NCBI GenBank assembly: GCA_947072805.1
Contig: CAMTJK010000055.1
Coordinates: 1 to 14,609, forward strand
Direction of reading: 5' to 3'
Origin: an uncultured Prevotella sp.
GTDB lineage: Bacteria > Bacteroidota > Bacteroidia > Bacteroidales > Bacteroidaceae
Length of the DNA stretch: 14,609 nucleotides
Part shown: in pieces, positions 1 to 6,645 of the stretch
How the letters are laid out: each line of letters opens with the position of its first letter
How positions within the stretch are numbered: position 1 is the first letter of the stretch
The notes under the pieces: generated by a model
Told to the model about the DNA's origin: nothing
Seen by the model: only the letters and a program-made list of their open reading frames with translations
The model's database searches: none
Position numbers and translations under genes: made by a program

Positions 1-2
1 TA

Positions 3-54
3 AATTCGACCAAATATCTTTACAAATTAACTTTCATTAAGTGCAGTTACGAGC
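3..54. repeat. Left copy of 52-bp terminal inverted repeat
   Basis: This stretch matches the reverse complement of 14558-14609 at 50 of 52 positions; the differences are at positions 33 and 35. The first 29 bases (3-31) are identical. Similarity ends sharply after position 54. In this copy the inner end also forms a short palindrome, TTACGA-GCT-TCGTAA at 47-61, which the other copy lacks. The repeat may be the end of a dispersed element at which an assembly stopped, or one arm of an inverted pair. No coding sequence is visible in it. Confidence 0.9.
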
Positions 55-104
55 TTCGTAAATCTTCAGCGAACAGATATACATGGGATTATTGTCTGCA
101 AGAA

Positions 105-136
105 TTTCAGCAGGCTGCATTATTTTCTTATATTTG
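105..136 (+). promoter_or_regulatory. Putative Bacteroidetes-type promoter of the GH43 gene
   Basis: TATATTTG at 129-136 fits the Bacteroidetes -7 consensus TAnnTTTG exactly. TTTC at 105-108, 20 bases upstream, is one base off the -33 TTTG box. Transcription would start near 143, about 17 bases before the ATG at 160. GCTGCA (114-119) and TGCAGC (135-140) form an inverted repeat across the -7 box, which could be an operator. No regulator gene lies nearby. The region from 55 to 104 shows nothing else I can name. Confidence 0.5.
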
Positions 137-159
137 CAGCATTAATACCTATATAATAT

Positions 160-1758
160 ATGAAGAATAATGTTATGCTTGTGCTTTGCGTCCTGCTCTG
201 CAACCTTACCTCTACGGCGCAGGCACAGCTCCTTTGGGGCGATATGGGCGACGGCACATACCGCAATCCGGTACTCAATGCCGACTACAGCGACCCCGAT
301 GTGGTGAGGATGGGCGACAAATACTATATGGTGGCATCCGACTTCCATTACCTCGGCATGCAGGTGCTGGAGTCTGACGACCTCGTGAACTGGCACATAG
401 TGAGCCAGATATACGACCGCTTCGACTATCCCGGCTGGGACAACAACAGCCGCTATGCCGGCGGCTCCTGGGCACCGAGCATACGCCTGCACGACGGACG
501 TCTGTGGGTGTTCTTCTGCACGCCGCACGAAGGACTGTTCATGTCGGTCGCCGACAGTCCGCACGGACCGTGGTCGCCGCTGCACTGCGTGAAGAGGGTG
601 GAAAAGTGGGAAGACCCCTGTCCGCTGTGGGATGACGACGGCAACGCATATCTCGGGCACAGTCTGCACGGCGCCGGTCCCATCATAGTACACCGCATGT
701 CGGCAGACGGCAAGCGGCTGCTCGACGAAGGCACTACCGTTTACACCGGTCCGGTGGCAGAGGGCACCAAATGGCTGAAGCGCAAGGGCAGATACTATCT
801 CGTCATTCCCGAAGGCGGTGTGGGCGAAGGATGGCAGACGGTGCTGCGTGCCGACAACATTTACGGTCCCTATGAGCGCAGGGTGGTGCTCGAACAGGGC
901 ACGACGGCGGTGAACGGTCCGCATCAGGGAGCCCTCGTAGACACTCCGCAGGGCGAATGGTGGTTTGTACACTTCCAGTCTACAAGTCCACTCGGCAGGG
1001 TGGTGCATCTGCAACCGGCGCGATGGACCGACGATGACTGGGTAACCATGGGCGAAGACTACGACGGCAACGGTGTGGGCGAGCCGGTGGCACAGCACGC
1101 CAAACCTGTCACACGCACGGTGACAAGCCGCACGCTGCCACAGACCGACGACGACTTTGACGGCACACAACTGCACTGGCGCGGACAGAAGTTGTCGGCA
1201 CTCGCATTGCAGTGGCAGTGGTGTCACAATCCTGTCGATTCGATGTGGAGCCTCGACGAACGCCGTGGCTGGCTCACGCTGCACGCCATGCCGGCACGCT
1301 CGCTGCGCACAAGCCGCAACATGCTCACGCAAAAGGTAATGGGATATGAAGCCGTGGCTACCACGCTGATGGACTGCACCGCACTCGCCGACAGCACCGT
1401 GGCAGGACTGCTCTGCATGGGAAAGAGCTTCCGCGGCATAGGGGCAAGCCGCAGGGGCGTGTTCGTGGAGTGCGACGGCAGGCGCGAGATAATAGACAGT
1501 ATATATATAAATAAGGTATGGCTGCGTGTCTGCATGGACAACAAGACAAACAGTCACTGCTTCTTCTACAGCACCGACGGCACACACTTCCTGCCGGCAG
1601 GCGAGCCTTTTGCCATGAGCAACGGCTTCTGGAAGGGACTGCGTGTGGGACTGTTCTGCTATGAAGCCTCCGGCACGACGCCTGTCAAGCCGCAGCCACA
1701 GCCGAAAGAGGCGGGAGGCAGGGCAATGTTCGACTGCTTCAGATACCTTACAAGGTGA
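160..1758 (+). CDS. Exported glycoside hydrolase family 43 (beta-xylosidase/arabinofuranosidase-like)
   Basis: The 532-residue product looks like a GH43 enzyme that cleaves xylose- or arabinose-containing side chains or oligosaccharides, probably in the periplasm or outside the cell. Residues 1-22 form a signal peptide with a likely cut after AQA. No good lipobox is present, since the residue before Cys14 is Leu. The five-bladed propeller carries the expected GH43 signature: YSDPDVV with catalytic base Asp45, WAPS at 104-107, EDPCPLWD with the pKa-setting Asp152, VAEGTKW with general acid Glu201, and GPHQGALV with His255. From about residue 330 the tail resembles the beta-sandwich found in xylosidase-type GH43 proteins. 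Start at 160 fits the promoter spacing; Met6 is an alternative. There are no SusC/SusD or regulator genes in the window, so the substrate cannot be set by context. Subfamily and exact specificity are uncertain. Confidence 0.9.
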   Translation: MKNNVMLVLCVLLCNLTSTAQAQLLWGDMGDGTYRNPVLNADYSDPDVVRMGDKYYMVASDFHYLGMQVLESDDLVNWHIVSQIYDRFDYPGWDNNSRYAGGSWAPSIRLHDGRLWVFFCTPHEGLFMSVADSPHGPWSPLHCVKRVEKWEDPCPLWDDDGNAYLGHSLHGAGPIIVHRMSADGKRLLDEGTTVYTGPVAEGTKWLKRKGRYYLVIPEGGVGEGWQTVLRADNIYGPYERRVVLEQGTTAVNGPHQGALVDTPQGEWWFVHFQSTSPLGRVVHLQPARWTDDDWVTMGEDYDGNGVGEPVAQHAKPVTRTVTSRTLPQTDDDFDGTQLHWRGQKLSALALQWQWCHNPVDSMWSLDERRGWLTLHAMPARSLRTSRNMLTQKVMGYEAVATTLMDCTALADSTVAGLLCMGKSFRGIGASRRGVFVECDGRREIIDSIYINKVWLRVCMDNKTNSHCFFYSTDGTHFLPAGEPFAMSNGFWKGLRVGLFCYEASGTTPVKPQPQPKEAGGRAMFDCFRYLTR

Positions 1759-1786
1759 GAGGGTAACATGTTACCCTCATTTTTTT
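1759..1786 (+). terminator. Palindromic intrinsic terminator after the GH43 gene
   Basis: The 20 bases at 1759-1778 are a perfect palindrome with half-site GAGGGTAACA, starting directly after the TGA stop codon. They are followed by a run of seven T at 1780-1786. This should end the GH43 transcript and separates it from the next gene, 190 bases downstream. Confidence 0.8.
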
Positions 1787-1948
1787 AAAATCCACACCCG
1801 GTGAGGAATTTTATAGCATAACCCGTATTTTTTGTATATGGATCAGTGTTTTTCTTATTTCATTACACATAAAATCACAAAAATTACCCCCCCCGATTGA
1901 GGAAAAACAATTTTCTTTGCAGTGCAACTAATAACATAATAAACTGCA
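1787..1948 (+). promoter_or_regulatory. Leader region of the secreted-protein gene with an 8-C tract
   Basis: This A/T-rich spacer must hold the promoter for the gene at 1949, because a terminator lies upstream. TTTCTTTG at 1912-1919 is one base from TAnnTTTG, but no TTTG-like box is correctly spaced ahead of it, so the promoter is not firmly placed. A run of eight C at 1887-1894 stands out in otherwise A/T-rich sequence, 55 bases before the start codon. Confidence 0.3.
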
Positions 1949-4297
1949 ATGAAGACAACTTTTACTAAAGCAGTGCCATTTGCACTGCTGTCATTGTTCG
2001 GAGGCGTTGCCGTGCCGCAAGTGTCGGCACAAGAAACTGTCGCCGAATGGACGTTCAATTACGATTACGACATTGTGGACGGAGTGGGAACTCCCAACAC
2101 AACCGAAATCAAAGCCAACGCAAGTGTAAACCTCGAGAGTGTGAAACTGAAGCCAAACTCGCAGGCTATAGAGTCGGCAGAGTTTTACGTGACAACCATC
2201 AGACACTCCAATACAGGTGAAAACCCGATGCAAAGCAGCAATGGTGCTTACCTGGAGTATGCCAGCATCTCAGCCGACGGTGCCGCACTCCACATGACCA
2301 GTCCGCTGCCCAACCCCGAGACAGACGCCACATCGTTTACATGGAATGGGACTCCATACGATTACTCGCCTGCCGGTACCTACAGCTACAGCAATCCCTA
2401 CAACTACTTCGAGTTTGAACTCAACACGGCAGACTACAGCTCGCTAACGCTTACGGTGAAGGCAGCAGGCCACAATTGTCCCACCGACGGACAAAAGGTG
2501 GTGGCAATGGCATCGGTAGACAAGTCGTCGTGGACGCAACTGCCGGAAGTGGCAAACCTGAAGAGCGGATACAAAACCTGGACAACCACGACGTTCACCC
2601 TGCCCGCTACACTCAACCGCCAGGCAAAGTGCTACGTAAGGCTCATGCCGGCATCTACGTGGCAGGCAAACAATGAGCGTAACAAAGACAATCAGCTGAA
2701 CCTCGACAACGTGAAGCTCGAAGGAACATTCAGCACGGTAAGGGCGTCGGTAGAATCGCTGACAATAAGCGGCGCAGAGGTTACCACAGGTACAACGACC
2801 GACTGGTTCTGCAACCTGAGCAAGTCGTACACAAGCGGAACGCTGACATTCAATGTGGCTTCATCGAACGCCGTGCTTACCGTTACGGCAGCAGACGAAG
2901 AGACAGGCAGCGCGGTGACCGTAACCGATAACGGAAGCGGCAGCTACACCATGCCCACTCCGGCAGGCAATAAAGCCACAATAGTTACAATAAACGTGGC
3001 AGGTGTAGGAGACGCCGTGGTTACAAAGAACCAATACACGTTAAGAATATTCCATCTGCAGGACATTATCATCACGCAGCTCGTTATCGACGGCAAAACA
3101 GTAGATCTGCTCAGCGACCTCAACGGTGCATCGGCAGCAGCCACACTGTCAGGCAACATTTATACAGCCGTTCCGCCGATGAGCGCAACCTTCATAGACG
3201 GTGGTTCGGAGAGTGCCGTGGGAGTGCTTAGCGGCAACAAGGCTACCTACACCTTCTCGCACACCATGGAAGGCGATACACGCAACTACACTCTTACCGT
3301 AGAAGGCATACATATATATAATGCCACAGAGAGCGACAACGTTGTAACGTTCAAATATGACTCTAACCTGAAGGCAGAAGACAGCAATTCGTGGACCAAG
3401 GACGGCTATACCTTATATTATAATAGCATAGACGGATGGGGCGGCTCGCAGTTCAAGATAAACTCCTCAACGCTTACATGGAAAATTCCCGCCAATGTAA
3501 AGGTAAAGCAGATGACAATGAAGTCCTTCTTCTCCAACTATGATGCTTCTTCAGCAGACCCCAGAGTGGTAAGTGTGGAATCTGACAGAGCAACCGTTTA
3601 TCTGCCTACCAACAGCAACTATCAGCAGGGAGACGAAAACGCTTACGACCTTATCGTGAACTTCGAAAACCACGTTGCCGGCAAGCCTATCACAATAACC
3701 CTACAAGGAGGCGGTCAGCCCGTGGCATGGTTTGAGTTCGTTTACGAAGAAGTGCCTACAGAAGTGACCACAACCACAGTGGGATGGGCTTCGGCTTGCC
3801 TCGCCTACGATGCCAAAGTGCCCGCAGACACCAAAGCTTACTATGTATCATCAATATCGGGCAGCAATCTTGTGCTCACACCGATAGAGATAATACCGGC
3901 AGGAGAGGGCTTCATCTATAATGCACCGGCAGGCAGCCACACCTTCGCCGCTTCCGAAACAACCCCCGACCCCATAGACAACAAGCTGGTGGGCACGCTA
4001 AGCCAGATTAACGTTACAGCCAACAGCATATACGTGCTGGGCAAGCGCAGTGACGACAACGTAGGCTTCCTGCTCTACACAGGCACCACTCTCGCTGCAG
4101 GCAAGGCTTATCTGCCGGCTCCCGGAGACGGCGCGAAAGGCTCGTACAGCTTTGTCTTCAACGATGCCACAGGCATAGAAGCAGTGAAGACAGCAACCAT
4201 TACAGACGCTCCGCTCTACAACCTCAACGGACAGCGCGTGGAGAAACCCGCCAAGGGACTGTATATTCAGAACGGACGCAAGGTGATAATAAAATAA
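1949..4297 (+). CDS. Large exported beta-rich protein with type IX secretion-like C-terminal tail, function unknown
   Basis: The 782-residue product begins with a signal peptide (residues 1-27, cut after VSA). It ends with a tail typical of Prevotella type IX secretion cargo: YNLNGQRV at 757-764, then KGLYI and GRKVIIK at the C terminus. It is therefore probably exported across the outer membrane and held on the surface or released. Residues 28-265 look like a jelly-roll module with aromatic, Asn- and Thr-rich strands. About 265-465 holds two Ig-like beta-sandwich segments. About 617-740 resembles a module often found just before such tails (IIPAGEGFIYNAPAGS at 650-665). No catalytic signature is recognisable, so it may bind glycan or host surface. 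The 64-residue peptide gene begins 16 bases after its stop and is probably co-transcribed. Function is not assigned; export is well supported. Confidence 0.8.
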   Translation: MKTTFTKAVPFALLSLFGGVAVPQVSAQETVAEWTFNYDYDIVDGVGTPNTTEIKANASVNLESVKLKPNSQAIESAEFYVTTIRHSNTGENPMQSSNGAYLEYASISADGAALHMTSPLPNPETDATSFTWNGTPYDYSPAGTYSYSNPYNYFEFELNTADYSSLTLTVKAAGHNCPTDGQKVVAMASVDKSSWTQLPEVANLKSGYKTWTTTTFTLPATLNRQAKCYVRLMPASTWQANNERNKDNQLNLDNVKLEGTFSTVRASVESLTISGAEVTTGTTTDWFCNLSKSYTSGTLTFNVASSNAVLTVTAADEETGSAVTVTDNGSGSYTMPTPAGNKATIVTINVAGVGDAVVTKNQYTLRIFHLQDIIITQLVIDGKTVDLLSDLNGASAAATLSGNIYTAVPPMSATFIDGGSESAVGVLSGNKATYTFSHTMEGDTRNYTLTVEGIHIYNATESDNVVTFKYDSNLKAEDSNSWTKDGYTLYYNSIDGWGGSQFKINSSTLTWKIPANVKVKQMTMKSFFSNYDASSADPRVVSVESDRATVYLPTNSNYQQGDENAYDLIVNFENHVAGKPITITLQGGGQPVAWFEFVYEEVPTEVTTTTVGWASACLAYDAKVPADTKAYYVSSISGSNLVLTPIEIIPAGEGFIYNAPAGSHTFAASETTPDPIDNKLVGTLSQINVTANSIYVLGKRSDDNVGFLLYTGTTLAAGKAYLPAPGDGAKGSYSFVFNDATGIEAVKTATITDAPLYNLNGQRVEKPAKGLYIQNGRKVIIK

Positions 4298-4313
4298 TAA
4301 AGAAGAAACTACA

Positions 4314-4508
4314 ATGGAAAAGAAACAATATATAAAGCCCGCTGTGGCTATTCTGGAACTCGATATGCAAGCCCTCATGAATGTGGTAAGCGGTGTTGAA
4401 GGCACAAAGGACATTGATACGTCGGGATATGGCGGCGGGGGCGAATCGACCAACGAGGCTCTCGGCAAAGGACACGACTGCATCTGGGAGGACTGGGACG
4501 AGGATTGA
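4314..4508 (+). CDS. Short 'YxKP' peptide with glycine-rich centre and acidic tail, function unknown
   Basis: This 64-residue product belongs by eye to a class of very short Bacteroidales proteins that begin with a Lys-rich Y-x-K-P motif (Y6-I-K-P9). A hydrophobic stretch ending in Ser-Gly follows (AVAILELDMQALMNVVSG, residues 10-27). The rest is Ser/Gly-rich (SGYGGGG at 37-43) with one cysteine (Cys56) and a Trp/acidic end (WEDWDED). There is no signal peptide or membrane helix. The start is 16 bases after the stop of the large secreted protein, suggesting one transcript. The layout, a conserved head plus a variable tail after Ser-Gly, resembles a leader and core, but no modifying enzyme, protease or ABC transporter is in the window. 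I know of no established function. Confidence 0.6.
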   Translation: MEKKQYIKPAVAILELDMQALMNVVSGVEGTKDIDTSGYGGGGESTNEALGKGHDCIWEDWDED

Positions 4509-4531
4509 ACCCGAACAGAACGTTATATTTC

Positions 4532-4644
4532 ATGTCATTTTCGTCTATCTGTGTTCCGGATTACAACCGCTCGGCAAAGGCATAGCGGGCTATGTCAAGA
4601 TGAAGCGGAAAGCAGGATGGCGCACAGAGAGGCGAAAATGACAT
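4532..4644. repeat. Nested palindromic repeat element, copy 1
   Basis: Outer 22-base arms at 4532-4553 and 4623-4644 pair at 20 of 22 positions; each contains ATTTTCG or its complement. Inner CCGCT (4568-4572) can pair with the AGCGG just right of the centre. The centre is CATAGC-GG-GCTATG at 4581-4594. Outer and inner dyads share nearly the same midpoint (4588 and 4587.5), so this is one 113-bp cruciform-like unit. A diverged copy lies at 14407-14514. Together with 4645-4780, where I see nothing definite, it fills the gene-free stretch after the small peptide gene. Confidence 0.8.
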
Positions 4645-4769
4645 AAAAAGCAAAGACAGCATTCTCAAAGAGACCCTTTCGCGGTATGATGACCGATTGG
4701 GACTGAATGCAAAACAAGCCGTCGGAGTGAGTGCAACACGACAGGAAAGCACTCCCGAAACCTCCGCAA

Positions 4770-4811
4770 GACAGAAAATAAAAGGGCAGGTTGGAACTCC
4801 ATCCTGCCCTT
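4770..4811 (-). terminator. Intrinsic terminator between convergent genes
   Basis: AAGGGCAGG (4782-4790) and CCTGCCCTT (4803-4811) form a perfect 9-bp stem with a 12-base loop. Read on the minus strand it is followed by a T-rich run (complement of 4771-4781), which suits the Na/phosphate gene ending at 4861. On the plus strand it is followed by TATTTCG, so it may also end the small-peptide transcript. Confidence 0.75.
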
Positions 4812-4818
4812 ATTTCGT

Positions 4819-4851
4819 ATGCTCTCTGTAGGTTTGCCCCTAACAGAGCAT
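4819..4851. other. Imperfect hairpin upstream of the terminator stem
   Basis: ATGCTCTCTGT (4819-4829) can pair with ACAGAGCAT (4843-4851) with a 2-base bulge and a 13-base loop. It sits between the stop of the Na/phosphate gene (4861) and the terminator stem. It may protect the 3' end of that mRNA; this role is inferred from position only. Confidence 0.4.
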
Positions 4852-4860
4852 CAGATTTGC

Positions 4861-6555
4861 CTATGCTCCCTTCTGCCGGGTACCCATGCGAGCCTCAACA
4901 ACATTCACCACATAGTCGCCAAGCTTCTCGCATTCGCAGATGATATCCATATACATCGTGCCCATTTCGTAGGTATATTCGTGGTTGTTCACGTCGTTGA
5001 TGTTCTGGTTTTTCAGTTGCGTGCGGTAATTGTTTATCTCGTTTTCGATGTTGAAAGAGCGGTTTGCATCGAAACTGTCCTTGCGTCCGGCAAGCAGCAC
5101 ATTCATCTGCGTAAGCGAATCGTCCGTAAGCTCGAACATCTGGTGCAGGTGTTCATACTGTTTGTCGGTGAAATCTTCCTTGCCCGCCTTCTTGCGGTTG
5201 AGGGTTCTCGCCACGTTATAGCAGCTGTCGCCGATGCTTTCTATCTCTGATATCTCACGCAACATCGCCCTTATCTTGGCTTTCGTATCGTCGCTCAGGT
5301 GCGCATCGCTCACGGTGTTGAGATATTTGGCTATCTCAATCTCCATATTGTCGCTGATGCTTTCGTATTTCTCTATCCTTGAATACAGTTTGGTGAAAGC
5401 CGTATCGTCGGTAGTGCCGAGCAGCTCGCGCACGAAGCCGAACATGCGCTGTATGCGCTTTGCAAACGACTGTATTTCCTTCTGTGCCTCAAGCACCGAC
5501 AGTTCGGGAGTCTTCATGATGGTGTCGCCTCCGATGTATCGCAGACGGAAATCCTCCTCTTCCTCGTTGGTCTTTGCCTTTACCGCCCAGATGCAGAAGC
5601 GTTCAATCTGCGGTATGAACCATATGAGAATGCACGTGTTGGTAATGTTGAAAGCCGTATGGAAGGCTGCCAGCACGAGCGACAGGCGTACGGGATTGAG
5701 GCGTGCCACGGTGGGATCTACCCCGACGAACGAGCACACCATGTTTACGAAGGGATAGAAGCATAGCAATATCCACAGCACACCGAAGACATTGAAGAAC
5801 AGGTGCGCCATGGCGGCACGCCGTGCCTGCGTGTTTCCGGTGAGTGCAGCCACATTGGCGGTGAGGGTGGTGCCTATGTTCTCGCCCATTACCAGCGCTA
5901 TGCCCGGATAGATGGACAGCACGCCGCTTGTGCAGAGCACCATGGTGATGGCCATCAGCGCTGCCGACGACTGCACTATACACGTGAGTATGGTGCCGAT
6001 GAGCAGGAATGCCACTATGGTGAAGAAGTTATTGGGATTGAAAGAGGCGAAGAATGCGGCAAGGTCTGCATTGTGCCCGAGGTCCATTTCCTTGCCTGTC
6101 TGGCTTAAAACGCCGAGTGAGAAGAAGAGAAATGCCACTCCGAAGAGGAAGTCTCCGATGTAGCGGTGCTTCCGCATGTATATCAACAATATGCCGATAA
6201 AGAACGCGGGCCACACGAAATCGGTGATGTTGAGCGAGAATCCGGCACTCATTATCCACGCGGTGAGTGTTGTTCCGATGTTGGCACCCATTATCACGGA
6301 GATGGCTTGGGCGAGGGTGAGAAGTCCGGCATTGACAAACGAAACTGTCATCACGGTCGTTGCCGAAGAAGATTGCACCGATACGGTGATGAACATTCCG
6401 GTAAGCATTCCCGTAAAACGGTTGGTGGTCATTGCCCCGAGGATGTGGCGCAGTTGCGAACCCGCCATTTTTTGAAGAGCTTCACTCATCACCTTCATGC
6501 CATAGATGAGCAGTGCGAGTGCGCCAATCATTTTAAAAATAATAATTATCGACAT
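4861..6555 (-). CDS. Na/phosphate cotransporter family protein with PhoU-like C-terminal domain
   Basis: The 564-residue inner-membrane protein resembles the bacterial NptA/YjbB-type Na+/phosphate symporters. Two inverted halves carry the hallmark repeats: QSSSATT at 61-67 with GANIGTT at 90-96, then QSSAAL at 195-200 with GENIGTT at 224-230. Hydrophobic helices run from the N terminus to about residue 318. From about 350 the protein is charged, helical and cytoplasmic, like the PhoU domain fused to many members. Depending on the homologue, such proteins import phosphate or export it for homeostasis; direction cannot be told here. The gene is divergent from the nucleoside kinase, with 90 bases between, and no pst or pho genes are nearby. 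The chosen start keeps a full first helix; Met9 is an alternative. Confidence 0.9.
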   Translation of the reverse strand: MSIIIIFKMIGALALLIYGMKVMSEALQKMAGSQLRHILGAMTTNRFTGMLTGMFITVSVQSSSATTVMTVSFVNAGLLTLAQAISVIMGANIGTTLTAWIMSAGFSLNITDFVWPAFFIGILLIYMRKHRYIGDFLFGVAFLFFSLGVLSQTGKEMDLGHNADLAAFFASFNPNNFFTIVAFLLIGTILTCIVQSSAALMAITMVLCTSGVLSIYPGIALVMGENIGTTLTANVAALTGNTQARRAAMAHLFFNVFGVLWILLCFYPFVNMVCSFVGVDPTVARLNPVRLSLVLAAFHTAFNITNTCILIWFIPQIERFCIWAVKAKTNEEEEDFRLRYIGGDTIMKTPELSVLEAQKEIQSFAKRIQRMFGFVRELLGTTDDTAFTKLYSRIEKYESISDNMEIEIAKYLNTVSDAHLSDDTKAKIRAMLREISEIESIGDSCYNVARTLNRKKAGKEDFTDKQYEHLHQMFELTDDSLTQMNVLLAGRKDSFDANRSFNIENEINNYRTQLKNQNINDVNNHEYTYEMGTMYMDIICECEKLGDYVVNVVEARMGTRQKGA

Positions 6556-6645
6556 ATTTTTGTTAATTTAAAATGCGATATTCGCCCCATATCGGTTATT
6601 CTAAGTATATTTACGGCAAATAAAACAACTTAAAACACTGCAAGT
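6556..6645. promoter_or_regulatory. Divergent promoter region
   Basis: This 90-base spacer must drive both neighbours. For the plus-strand kinase, TATATTTA at 6606-6613 is one base from TAnnTTTG, and TTCG at 6581-6584 lies 21 bases upstream in place of TTTG. CGATAT (6576-6581) and ATATCG (6589-6594) form a 6-bp inverted repeat between the two genes, possibly an operator. I find no convincing -7 box for the minus-strand gene. Confidence 0.4.

Noticed and set aside
15..22. TATCTTTA in the left terminal repeat as an inward promoter
   Set aside because: It is one base off the -7 consensus with no room in the window to see a -33 box, and a better placed box exists at 129-136.
142..1587. 481-codon open frame on the minus strand opposite the GH43 gene
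   Set aside because: It is antisense to a gene with all GH43 motifs; composition is His/Val/Cys-rich with no recognisable domain, as expected for a shadow of G+C-rich coding sequence.
4561..4752. 63-codon minus-strand frame in the intergenic repeat
   Set aside because: It is made largely by the palindromic element; the similar peptide from the second copy points to repeat translation, not a gene.
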